From assembly GCA_904502265.1 (NCBI GenBank), contig CAJGDT010000019.1, positions 1 to 14,365 on the forward strand: DNA of 14,365 nt, given 5' to 3'. Of the stretch, positions 1 to 7,523 are shown in pieces. The notes under the pieces are model-generated. The model did not search any database. It was not told the origin of the DNA and saw nothing but the letters and a program-made list of their open reading frames with translations. Each line of letters starts with the position of its first letter. Positions within the stretch are counted from its first letter, which is position 1. The DNA is from an uncultured Barnesiella sp. (GTDB lineage: Bacteria; Bacteroidota; Bacteroidia; Bacteroidales; Barnesiellaceae_A). Position numbers and translations under genes: made by a program.

Positions 1-693
1 TTGAGCCAAATGAAAGAGGGAGTGCTATACACTCCCAACGTAGATCATATGGTAGAGCTACAAAAGAACCGCCTACTATATGATGCCTACCAAGAAGCAG
101 AATGGATTGTGTGCGATAGCCGCATACTGCAACTATTTTCGCGCATGCTTAAGAAAAAGATACCCGAGGCAATTCCCGGCTCAAGTTTCTTCCCCGCATT
201 TTACAACTACCATCGCAACAACCCCGACTGCAAAATTTTTCTTTTAGGTGCAGCCGAGGGTATCGCACTCAAGGCTCAAAAAGAGATAAACTCAGCCATG
301 GGACGCGATATGGTTGTTGGGGCTCATTCTCCATCATTTGGTTTTGAGAAGAACGAAAAAGAGTGCATGGATTTGGTCGACATGGTCAACCGTTCGGGTG
401 CTACCGTATTGGTAGTTGGCGTGGGTGCTCCTAAGCAAGAGTGCTGGATACATCGTTATCGCAAGCACATGCCCAATGTAAAGATTTTCATGGCCCTTGG
501 AGCCACTATAGACTTTGAAGCCAAGACCCTCAAGCGAGCACCTATTATATGGCAAAAAATGCACATGGAGTGGTTTTATAGATTCCTGAAAGAGCCTAAA
601 CGTTTATTTAAACGTTACTTTGTGCGCGACCCGCAATTCTTTGCCTACTATTTCAAGCAACTATTAGGCCACTACCACAACCCCTTCAAGTAA
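1..693 (+). CDS. WecG/TagA/CpsF family glycosyltransferase, 5' end cut by window edge
   Basis: Enzymes of this family transfer a sugar (N-acetylmannosamine or N-acetylmannosaminuronate in characterised members) to an undecaprenyl-linked acceptor at the inner face of the cytoplasmic membrane, for surface glycopolymers. Visible signatures are TPNVDH at residues 11-16, D39, the LLGAAEG stretch near residue 82, GVGAPKQECW near 141-150, and the C-terminal block KRAPIIWQKMHMEWFYRF followed by EPKRLFKRYF. The T11-to-D39 spacing of 28 residues equals that of the catalytic Thr and Asp I recall for TagA (T37, D65). R194 and R201, with K204/R205, fit its C-terminal arginine cluster. By that numbering about 25 N-terminal residues are missing, so the TTG at base 1 is very unlikely to be the start and the gene begins upstream of the window. 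The stop is 9 bp before the pyruvyl transferase gene, suggesting one operon. The exact donor sugar cannot be deduced. Confidence 0.92.
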   Translation: MSQMKEGVLYTPNVDHMVELQKNRLLYDAYQEAEWIVCDSRILQLFSRMLKKKIPEAIPGSSFFPAFYNYHRNNPDCKIFLLGAAEGIALKAQKEINSAMGRDMVVGAHSPSFGFEKNEKECMDLVDMVNRSGATVLVVGVGAPKQECWIHRYRKHMPNVKIFMALGATIDFEAKTLKRAPIIWQKMHMEWFYRFLKEPKRLFKRYFVRDPQFFAYYFKQLLGHYHNPFK

Positions 694-702
694 GCAATCG
701 AC

Positions 703-1845
703 ATGAAAATAGGTATACTCACTTATTATGGCGACCTCAATTGTGGTACAAATCTGCAAGCATACGCCACACTTGTAGCAGTGCAACAACGTCATCCTCA
801 TGATGATGTTGAGATAATACCCTTTCATGCTTTTGCTCCCCAACGCAAGCCCTACCTTTCCAATGCGACATTACAGTCGTTGCTCTACGATTGGCGTCGT
901 ATACAGCAATACAATTGCTTCAAGAGGGAGTTTTTGGGTATAACTAAGGACAACATCATCACCGATATCAATAGTGCTTTGCGTTTTATCAAGGAGCGCA
1001 ACTACGACATTATATACATCGGTGCCGACACATTACTTGAGCTCGATCGCCTTCCTAAAGGTAGTCATGACATATCGGCCTACTGGTTGTCGCCCGACAT
1101 TAAGGCACGCAAGGTTTTATTAGCGGCCTCGTGCAAAAATACCGAGTACAACACACTCTCTAAAGCACAGATAGAGAAACTTGCTGCTGCGATAAAAGGA
1201 TTTTCGGGCTTAGGTGTCAGAGATATCACTACATACAACCTACTCTCACACTTTGTTGACAACGAGCAGATTGAGATAATACCGGATCCTACATTCGCCC
1301 TGCCTATTGACTACTCGTACATAGAACGATACCTGCAAAAGAACAAGATAGATATACCGCAACGCAGTATCTGCTTTCACACCTACCGCACCGATAGATG
1401 GTGCAAAGAGGTGGCCGAACATTTCAAAGGCAAAGGCTACACAATTGTGTCATTGCGACCGGCTCCGTGGGCCGACATTATCCTCAATGGTCTATCTCCC
1501 CTCGAACAATTGGGTGTATATCGCTATTTCAGCCTTATTGTTACCCACCGCTTTCACGATACCATCTTCGCACTGAAGAATGGCATTGCACCTCTTACAT
1601 ACGTATCCGACAATTCCTACACAACAACACTGGGCAACTCCAAGTGCTCATCGTTGATAGAGGACTTTGGCCTGTACCCCCAACACATCATAGACAATCC
1701 CGATCAACTAACAGCCTCTCACTTCATTGAACGTATCGAGAGTATTATTGCCACCTTCGACAATCGCAAAAAGGATATCGAGCACAGGGTTAATTCCTGC
1801 GCCCAAGCATACACCGAATTCCTCAACGCCTGTATCGTCGACTAA
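703..1845 (+). CDS. polysaccharide pyruvyl transferase family protein
   Basis: A 380-residue cytoplasmic protein resembling the polysaccharide pyruvyl transferase family (CsaB/GumL/WcaK-like). Such enzymes add pyruvyl ketals from phosphoenolpyruvate to surface sugars, though many members in Bacteroidetes clusters are untested and some may do something else. N-terminal signature: MKIGILTYYGDLNCGTNLQA with YATL following, the usual Rossmann start and G-N-x-G-x-x-LQ-A-Y pattern in slightly altered form. A G-V-R-D-x-x-x-Y-x-L motif lies at 171-179. The C-terminal nucleotide/PEP-site region contains VTHRFHDTIFALKNG from residue 280, with H285 aligned to the conserved family histidine. The ATG at 703 is 9 bp after the preceding glycosyltransferase stop, so the two are probably co-transcribed. 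Its TAA overlaps the stop of the opposing nitroreductase gene. The family call is firm; the actual substrate is inference. Confidence 0.88.
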   Translation: MKIGILTYYGDLNCGTNLQAYATLVAVQQRHPHDDVEIIPFHAFAPQRKPYLSNATLQSLLYDWRRIQQYNCFKREFLGITKDNIITDINSALRFIKERNYDIIYIGADTLLELDRLPKGSHDISAYWLSPDIKARKVLLAASCKNTEYNTLSKAQIEKLAAAIKGFSGLGVRDITTYNLLSHFVDNEQIEIIPDPTFALPIDYSYIERYLQKNKIDIPQRSICFHTYRTDRWCKEVAEHFKGKGYTIVSLRPAPWADIILNGLSPLEQLGVYRYFSLIVTHRFHDTIFALKNGIAPLTYVSDNSYTTTLGNSKCSSLIEDFGLYPQHIIDNPDQLTASHFIERIESIIATFDNRKKDIEHRVNSCAQAYTEFLNACIVD

Positions 1846-2831
1846 CGGTGCACTTGATAATAAGACTCTACGGGATTGCGGTGCGATACGGCTACCTTGT
1901 ACGACTCCTTGTAAGCTCCTACACCTATTATCATCACAGGCACTTCATTGGAAGGAACTCCGAAGGTTTTCTTCAATCGGCGTGTTTGATTGGTCTTGTA
2001 GGCTGTTGTCAGAGGTATAGTTGCCAGTCCCTTATAGTGAAGTGCGAGGAGTAAATCCATTGCAAACAAGCCTCCGTCGACATACATTTGGTGACGCTCG
2101 TTGATAAAATAACGACGCATGTCGGCGGTAACAAGTATGGCATATTGCATATCATGACCGAAGCCATTTGCTCCACCTTGGAAGTCAAACAATTGATGAG
2201 CCTTGGCTCCTTCATAAATATGAGCAAACGCCGATTGGCGGTTGCATGCAGAGGGTGCCTTGCGCGCTATGTCTATAGCCGCTACGATTTCATTAAGGTC
2301 GACATGCGATTGAGTGTCGAAGTCGCGTATCGAGCAACGACTCTGCGAGAATGTGTCAAAAGAAGCCTTTGTAGCCTCAATCGTATCAGATTTACAACAA
2401 ACTGCTATACCGGCTGTCATACTCTCGCGCAACGTATATGCCTTCTTTAGCACCTCATATCGAGTCTCAACAGCCTCAACAGGATATCCATTATTACGAT
2501 TAAACTCGATATAGTGGGCAATAACCGCCATCGATTCATCAATAGAAGCCGAGGGAAAACGGTTCACATACAACAATAAATCATCAATCAAAGACAACAC
2601 CTTGGGTTGTCCAAAGCCTACACGCACCGAGCCGATTGACATACCTTTCTCGATGGCATGTGTCCTGATGCATAGGTCGGCGGCAAACTTCACCTCGTCA
2701 TGCATCATATCTGATGCGCCCAAGTGCTTACTTTGGCTGCAGGCCTCATAGAAAGCCTCGAGCATCAAACGAAACAGCAGGATAACTCTATTGTGGCGTA
2801 TGAAAAGGCGCACTCTCTCTTTCAGTTTCAT
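1842..2831 (-). CDS. nitroreductase-family protein with N-terminal extension, polysaccharide-cluster type
   Basis: 329 residues. The C-terminal half (about 160-329) has the FMN-dependent nitroreductase fold signatures: SRCSIRDF at 164-171, a phosphate/FMN-contacting pattern; APSACNRQ at 192-199; the helix GGLFAMDLLLAL at 253-264; and VMIIGVGAY near 299-307. The first 160 residues are not part of the ordinary nitroreductase domain. They contain a THAIEKGMSIGSVRVGFGQP stretch at 57-76, which I recognise from nitroreductase-like proteins encoded in capsule and exopolysaccharide loci. Its ATG (2829-2831) overlaps the TGA of the upstream glycosyltransferase as ATGA, so translation is probably coupled. 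No signal peptide is visible, so it should act in the cytoplasm. A redox modification of a sugar or lipid intermediate is plausible, but no substrate is known. The family assignment is strong and the role is inferred from context. Confidence 0.87.
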   Translation of the reverse strand: MKLKERVRLFIRHNRVILLFRLMLEAFYEACSQSKHLGASDMMHDEVKFAADLCIRTHAIEKGMSIGSVRVGFGQPKVLSLIDDLLLYVNRFPSASIDESMAVIAHYIEFNRNNGYPVEAVETRYEVLKKAYTLRESMTAGIAVCCKSDTIEATKASFDTFSQSRCSIRDFDTQSHVDLNEIVAAIDIARKAPSACNRQSAFAHIYEGAKAHQLFDFQGGANGFGHDMQYAILVTADMRRYFINERHQMYVDGGLFAMDLLLALHYKGLATIPLTTAYKTNQTRRLKKTFGVPSNEVPVMIIGVGAYKESYKVAVSHRNPVESYYQVHR

Positions 2832-3922
2832 ATCGTTTCAAAAAAACGTTTATACTCCGCCAAAATACTCTCTGATGAATACTTTCGGGCGATGGTTTCT
2901 TTCAGATTTTCGCACACTGCCGCATACTCTTGCTTAGACAGCAATATAGTCTTCTTAAATACCTCGGCAAGGCCGTCAACATCATTCTCCTCAAAGAGAA
3001 AACCATCCACACCATCGGTAACATGCTCGGTAAAGCCTTCGATGCGAGTAGCTATCACGGGCATTCCATAGTTATATGCTATCATGTGAGGGCCACTCTG
3101 CGTAACATTCTCATAAGGCAACACCAAATAATGATGGCGGGCAAATATATCAGCCACCTCTTCATCAGCAATACGATCGGGGGTAAATGTTACTGAGCAA
3201 CTCAACTTATCAACCATTGAGCGGTAATAGCTCGCATTATCGCACGAACCTAATACCGACACATGCACACGACTCAGCAATTCTTGCGGCAACCGTGCCA
3301 TGGCCTGTAACATCACATCCAGGCGCTTGTTTTGTCGCACATTACCAAAGAACAAGAAGCTAACCTTATCATTAGAAGGGGTTACTCCGGCTGTAGGAGT
3401 GCCATAATCCTTGAGCGACAACGGAGTGTACATAATATGCTTGCCGCTGTACATAGCCTCAAATTCGGCACGCGCATGTTGCGAAAACAGATGAAAATGT
3501 TTGTGACGATTAAAAACGTATGACAAATACAACTGAGACAATCGACGATGATGCCATCCTTCATACGACTTCACATTATGTGTAGCATGCACCATCTTGG
3601 TTGTGGGCAAGTAGAAGTCGAGCACCGGATACATATAGGGAACCTCCATAGCATCCACATATATTACATCGGGAGCAAATTTTTTTATCTGCTTAGCTAT
3701 ATCGGCATAGAAGGATATACACTTGGGATTGCGACGACGATAAGGGATACGCCTTTTATATATATTACAGTCGGCCTTAATCTCCGGCACTGAAATCTTT
3801 CCGTCAAAACCTTGGATTATATACCACTCCACCTCATACTCACTCGTCAGATGCGGTACGATAGGTATATCCACATCTACAAAATAATCGGCCGTAATCC
3901 AAGCTATACGTTTCTTCTTCAT
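2828..3922 (-). CDS. glycosyltransferase, GT4-type GT-B fold
   Basis: A retaining GT-B glycosyltransferase, probably building a surface polysaccharide repeat unit in the cytoplasm. The N-terminal domain starts MKKKRIAWITADYFVDVDIP. It contains FAPDVIYVDAMEVPYMYPV and an ATHNVKSYEG loop typical of acceptor-side domains. The C-terminal domain starts with VSFLFFGNVRQNKRLDVML, the usual GT4 'G-x-x-x-x-x-K-x-x-D' strand-helix. It holds LPYENVTQSGPHMIAYNYG and MPVIAT, the position of the E-x7-E nucleotide-sugar motif in diverged form, and ends in the common VDGFLFEENDVDGLAE segment. I chose the ATG at 3922 (364 residues) over the one at 3994: the extra 24 residues look unlike the family, and a -7 promoter element lies inside that extension. 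The stop overlaps the nitroreductase start by four bases. Donor and acceptor are unknown. Confidence 0.87.
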   Translation of the reverse strand: MKKKRIAWITADYFVDVDIPIVPHLTSEYEVEWYIIQGFDGKISVPEIKADCNIYKRRIPYRRRNPKCISFYADIAKQIKKFAPDVIYVDAMEVPYMYPVLDFYLPTTKMVHATHNVKSYEGWHHRRLSQLYLSYVFNRHKHFHLFSQHARAEFEAMYSGKHIMYTPLSLKDYGTPTAGVTPSNDKVSFLFFGNVRQNKRLDVMLQAMARLPQELLSRVHVSVLGSCDNASYYRSMVDKLSCSVTFTPDRIADEEVADIFARHHYLVLPYENVTQSGPHMIAYNYGMPVIATRIEGFTEHVTDGVDGFLFEENDVDGLAEVFKKTILLSKQEYAAVCENLKETIARKYSSESILAEYKRFFETI

Positions 3923-3936
3923 CACTATATTTTTTA

Positions 3937-3944
3937 CAAAGGTA
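3937..3944 (-). promoter_or_regulatory. candidate Bacteroidetes -7 element for the glycosyltransferase-nitroreductase operon
   Basis: On the - strand this reads TACCTTTG, an exact match to the Bacteroidetes -7 consensus TAnnTTTG. No TTG is seen at the usual 19-21 bp upstream, so only half the promoter is supported. The transcript would begin only about ten bases before the ATG at 3922, leaving a very short leader. The element lies within the 183 bp divergent gap (3923-4105), in which I see no other clear signal and no small gene. Confidence 0.4.
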
Positions 3945-4105
3945 AAAAATTTTCGGCAATACACCCCTTTGAGATATCTCTTTTTGCCCATCACATCGCA
4001 TTGTTCCCAAAAACTTTTGTACGCACATCATTGTTTTCATAATACCACAACACCACTCATGCCGTGTTGTAGCACTTTTATTTACCATAAACCAAAAAGA
4101 ATGTT

Positions 4106-4762
4106 ATGAAAAAGGCAATTCCCATTCTACTCATGGCAATGGCTTTTATAGCCTGCCAAAAAGACCCCGACCTCAACGAGCTGTCGAGCGATCTCATCGT
4201 CTATACAAGCCACGACAAAGGGGCAAACTTCGGCAAGTACGCAACCTATGCCATCCCCGATAGCATATTGGTACTCGACGATAAGAGTAAACCTACCTAC
4301 TTCGCGGCCAATGATCCTCGCACAACAGCCATCTTAGGTGCTATAAACAGCGAAATGAAAACACGTGGATATAGCCGGGTATACGACAATGCCGATGCCG
4401 ACATAGGACTACAGGTGAGCTACGTAAAAGACACTAACACAATCATCTCATATGCCTCGACGAACCCCTATTGGTGGTATGGCTATGACTACTATTGGCC
4501 CGGCAGCTATTGGAACCCATATTGGTGGGGATGGACTCCCTCATACACTTACCCTATAAGCTATACCTACACGATTGGATCGTTGATCATAGAAATCATT
4601 GCTCTCGAAGATGCCAACCCCTCGACCAAGAAAATACCCGTTATATGGACAGCCTATATGGCCGGTATATTATCAAACAACCAACTTAATATAAACCGCA
4701 CAGTTACAGGTATATATCAAGCATTTGAGCAATCGCCCTACCTACAATCGAATGGCGAATAA
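4106..4762 (+). CDS. DUF4136 domain lipoprotein with tryptophan/tyrosine-rich stretch
   Basis: A 218-residue predicted lipoprotein. The signal sequence MKKAIPILLMAMAFIAC ends in a lipobox with the lipidated cysteine at C17. The mature part resembles DUF4136 envelope proteins, a family of unknown function common in Bacteroidetes and Proteobacteria: the DLIVYTSHDKGANFGKYATYAI start, the ADADIGLQVSYV strand at about 97-107, and the SYTYTIGSLIIEII strand near 152-165. Between these, residues 121-143 contain 14 aromatic residues out of 23 (seven Trp, seven Tyr) with interspersed Pro and Gly, probably a surface or membrane-facing loop. The barrel gene 51 bp downstream runs in the same direction and is likely co-transcribed. 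A minimal ATG-TTA-TGA at 4101-4109 overlaps the start and is probably incidental. Domain call good; function unknown. Confidence 0.85.
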   Translation: MKKAIPILLMAMAFIACQKDPDLNELSSDLIVYTSHDKGANFGKYATYAIPDSILVLDDKSKPTYFAANDPRTTAILGAINSEMKTRGYSRVYDNADADIGLQVSYVKDTNTIISYASTNPYWWYGYDYYWPGSYWNPYWWGWTPSYTYPISYTYTIGSLIIEIIALEDANPSTKKIPVIWTAYMAGILSNNQLNINRTVTGIYQAFEQSPYLQSNGE

Positions 4763-4813
4763 TGCGGCCCTATCTGCCCTACTCAATTTACCAAACAACT
4801 AAAACGTAGAACT

Positions 4814-5440
4814 ATGAAAAAGATTAGTAAAATACTCGGCCTAAGCCTATTTATATCAGCCATGTGCTTGCCACTTGTCAGCAATGCACAACTTATGAAA
4901 GGCGGATATTTCACAGCCGATTGGCAATTTAATGCCCCCGTAAGCAACGACTATGCCAATGTGGCCAGTGGTTGGGGTATGGCATTTGAAGGTGGATATT
5001 ACGTCATACCCAACATGTCGCTCGGACTCTACATCTCGTATCATACCAACAACAAGTACATCGGCGAACAAGTATTGCACCTAAGCGACACAGAGAGTCT
5101 TTACACCGACCAACAGCACTCGCTCTATCAAGTACCCTTTGGTATTGCATCACGCTGGCGTTTCATTCTCGATGAGATGTTCGAGCCTTACATTGGCGTT
5201 AAACTCGGTGCAGCCTATACTCGCATGGAGTCTGACACACAAGTATACACCTACTACCACGACCGCTGGGGATTTAACGTTCAACCTGAGATTGGCCTCA
5301 ATTTCTTCCCTATGCCCATCAATCGAGTAGGTATACACTTGGCTCTCTATTATAGCTACTCCACCAACAAGAGCCACGTACTTACATACAACATAGATGG
5401 CTACAACAACATCGGATTCCGATTGGGTCTATCGTTCTAA
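4814..5440 (+). CDS. small outer-membrane beta-barrel protein
   Basis: A 208-residue secreted protein. A typical signal peptide (Lys-rich start, hydrophobic core LGLSLFISAMCLPLV, cleavage expected after SNA near residue 25) is followed by alternating polar/aromatic strands. The protein ends in phenylalanine (GLSF), the C-terminal signature recognised by the BAM machinery. It resembles the 8-stranded OmpA-barrel/OmpW-like 'outer membrane beta-barrel' group: strands such as GWGMAFEGGYYVI, MSLGLYISYHT, FEPYIGVKLGAAY, GFNVQPEIGLNFF and GIHLALYYSYST are visible. Its last 87 residues match the truncated gene at the right end of the window at 52 identical positions without gaps, so the two are paralogues. 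It follows the DUF4136 lipoprotein gene and is closed by the strong hairpin at 5483-5520. The ligand, if any, is unknown. Confidence 0.87.
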   Translation: MKKISKILGLSLFISAMCLPLVSNAQLMKGGYFTADWQFNAPVSNDYANVASGWGMAFEGGYYVIPNMSLGLYISYHTNNKYIGEQVLHLSDTESLYTDQQHSLYQVPFGIASRWRFILDEMFEPYIGVKLGAAYTRMESDTQVYTYYHDRWGFNVQPEIGLNFFPMPINRVGIHLALYYSYSTNKSHVLTYNIDGYNNIGFRLGLSF

Positions 5441-5482
5441 CACCATTGGATTATTGCTATCTGGTATAGATTGTACAAACGT

Positions 5483-5520
5483 AAAAAGAGTCTGTGTCCC
5501 CTTGGACACAGACTCTTTTT
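5483..5520. terminator. bidirectional intrinsic terminator
   Basis: A perfect 17-bp inverted repeat (5483-5499 and 5504-5520) with a CCTT loop. The arms begin with AAAAAGAG and end with CTCTTTTT, so either strand gives a stable hairpin followed by a run of U. It sits between the convergent stop codons of the barrel gene (5440) and yidC (5548) and should terminate both. Confidence 0.93.
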
Positions 5521-5547
5521 TATAAAGTTTTTATTCAATCGCAAACG

Positions 5548-7485
5548 TTATTGGCGACCTTTACCATTGTGCTTGGCTTGTTGTTTGCGTTGCTCGCGCA
5601 AGAGTGCCTCTTGTTGGCGTTGAGCCTCTTCGAGACGTGCCATAAATCCGCTTTTCTTACGGGGCTTCTTGGCATTGGCTTCCATCTCGGCCAACACTTT
5701 CTTCTCATCGACGAACTTGCGGAAAGCCCAAGTTTGGATAATGGTAATCAACAACGAGAGGAAGTAGTAGTAGCTAAGACCCGCTGCGTAGTTGTTGAAG
5801 AAGAACAAGAACATCAAGGGCATGAGGTACATCATCCATTTCATGCCGGGCATGGTGTTTTGTCCACTTTGATCCATTGTCACCTTAGTATATAGTATGT
5901 TGGTAATAGTCATCAACAAGCAGAAGAGACTGATGTGATTACCAAATGTACTGCTGATGAGGGGAATGTAGGTATCCCACTCAACAATAGCATCGTATGA
6001 CGAAAGGTCTTTAGCCCACAAGAACGACTCACCACGCAACTCGATAGATGAGGGGAAGAACGAGAACATGGCCACAAGGATGGGCATTTGCAACAACATG
6101 GGCAAGCAACCACCCATCGGATTTACACCGGCCTTGCTATAAAGCTCCATCATAGCATTTTGTTTCTTCATCGCATCCTCGGGGTTGGGATACTTCTCGT
6201 TGAGAGCTTGCATTTGGGGTTGAATAACACGCATGCGAGCTTGCGACTTGTACGACTTGTAGGTGAAGGGGAACAAGATAAGCTTGATGAACACAGTGAG
6301 CAAGAAGATGATAAGACCGTAGTTGCCACAGAACTTGCTGAGGAAGTCGAACACGTTGATAATAATGAGTGTATTGATCCAACGGAACAAAGGCCAACCC
6401 AAGGGTATAACGCGGTCGAGGTCAAGGCGTTCTTCTTTATCCAAGCCCTTGTCGTACGAGCGGAAGAGCTTGTAGTCATTGGGACCAAGGAAGATAGAGA
6501 AGCTACCTACATAAGGATTGCTCGATGCATAATCAATAAGAGTCTCGCTGTGGAATTTCTTGAGATATTTAGGATCTTTCTCAAGATCTTCACTCACAAG
6601 GAATGCCTCATTAAAGTTATCTTTGGCAATAAAAGCCGAAGTGAAGAATTGGTCTTTATAACCAATCCACTTAAGGCTTGTCCTCACGTATTTGTCTTTA
6701 TTACCTTTCTCGGCAAGTTTGTCTACATCATCACCCACGTGCTTGTAGTACAATGCACTATTGGCTTGCTCAAACATGCGACCCTTTTCTTGGCGAGGCA
6801 TCTTGAGATCCCAATACATGTCGAGATTGACAATATTTTGAGGGATAACCTTCTCCATGCCATTTTGGGTCACATCCATTTGCACGCGATAGCTATCTTG
6901 AGGCAATGTATAACGTACATTCCACATTGCTCCACCGGCAAGGTTAAGAGTCATATCGACTGTGCTATCGGTAGCTGTAGGAGTAAAATACAGGCTTTGA
7001 GTGTCTATAACACGAGCTCCGGTTTTGAAAATGAAACCATAACGGTTGTCATTGTTTTCAAATAGAACAACGTTGGTAGTATCTTCACCTGTGTAGTTTT
7101 TGTAATCTTTGAGAGTAGCTTTACGCAAATAACCGCCTCGGCTCGAAAATTCGAGAGCTACAACATTATTCTCAAGCTTAATGATTTGCTCTTCACCCTC
7201 TGCAACAGTTGCAAATGCACCATAAAGAGCAAACATTTCGGCCTTACGCAATGAATCGGCTGTGAGGCTGTCTACTTCAATGTTGGCCATAGCAGCTTGA
7301 GCTTGGGCATCGGCTTGCTCTTGCCATGCAGCTATTTCAAGGGCCTGAGCTGCCTCTACGGCAGCAATAGAGTCATTGTATCGTTGTTGCGCTGCTATCT
7401 CCTCGGCCGAGGGTTGTGTAAACCATGAGAAGCCTATCACAACCGCAATCATCAATACAAATCCAATGATTGTGTTTTTGTCCAT
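5548..7485 (-). CDS. yidC: membrane protein insertase YidC (Oxa1/Alb3 family)
   Basis: 645 residues; inserts and folds inner-membrane proteins, alone or with SecYEG. The N-terminal anchor is at about 5-22, followed by an Ala/Gln-rich, probably helical linker (about 27-68) and a periplasmic beta-sandwich domain to about residue 350. The conserved Oxa1-type core starts near 365: transmembrane segments around 370-388, 390-408, 460-477, 515-533 and 550-590, with the cytosolic hairpin between 410 and 455 (SQARMRVIQPQMQALNEKY). K401 in KLILFPFTY sits where E. coli YidC has the groove arginine (R366), so the positive charge is kept. The C-terminus is strongly basic (KKPRKK and Arg/Gln-rich helix), suitable for ribosome contact. 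The gene starts 38 bp after pyrG ends and is probably expressed with it; a hairpin terminator follows 27 bp after the stop. Confidence 0.97.
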   Translation of the reverse strand: MDKNTIIGFVLMIAVVIGFSWFTQPSAEEIAAQQRYNDSIAAVEAAQALEIAAWQEQADAQAQAAMANIEVDSLTADSLRKAEMFALYGAFATVAEGEEQIIKLENNVVALEFSSRGGYLRKATLKDYKNYTGEDTTNVVLFENNDNRYGFIFKTGARVIDTQSLYFTPTATDSTVDMTLNLAGGAMWNVRYTLPQDSYRVQMDVTQNGMEKVIPQNIVNLDMYWDLKMPRQEKGRMFEQANSALYYKHVGDDVDKLAEKGNKDKYVRTSLKWIGYKDQFFTSAFIAKDNFNEAFLVSEDLEKDPKYLKKFHSETLIDYASSNPYVGSFSIFLGPNDYKLFRSYDKGLDKEERLDLDRVIPLGWPLFRWINTLIIINVFDFLSKFCGNYGLIIFLLTVFIKLILFPFTYKSYKSQARMRVIQPQMQALNEKYPNPEDAMKKQNAMMELYSKAGVNPMGGCLPMLLQMPILVAMFSFFPSSIELRGESFLWAKDLSSYDAIVEWDTYIPLISSTFGNHISLFCLLMTITNILYTKVTMDQSGQNTMPGMKWMMYLMPLMFLFFFNNYAAGLSYYYFLSLLITIIQTWAFRKFVDEKKVLAEMEANAKKPRKKSGFMARLEEAQRQQEALLREQRKQQAKHNGKGRQ

Positions 7486-7523
7486 ACTTATTATTAATGT
7501 TGAATTTACTTGTTATGCCGATA

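Noticed and set aside
1..3. TTG at base 1 as start codon of the WecG-like protein
   Set aside because: The catalytic Thr would be at residue 11 instead of about 37, so the N-terminal part must lie outside the window.
3923..3994. N-terminal 24-residue extension of the glycosyltransferase from the ATG at 3994
   Set aside because: The extension is unlike GT4 N-termini and contains the -7 promoter element, so the ATG at 3922 is preferred.
3840..4088. An 82-codon - strand frame overlapping the start of the glycosyltransferase
   Set aside because: It overlaps the conserved N-terminus of the glycosyltransferase in another frame, has no domain or signal features, and its composition looks random.
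5483..5520. The perfect inverted repeat as a mobile-element end or CRISPR-like repeat
   Set aside because: It is a single copy between convergent stop codons with A/T tracts on both sides, which is fully explained as a bidirectional terminator.
6088..7065. A 325-codon open frame on the + strand opposite yidC
   Set aside because: It is fully antisense to a certain yidC gene. Its translation has no family resemblance and is rich in His, Ile and Val as expected of a reverse-frame shadow, with no supporting promoter.
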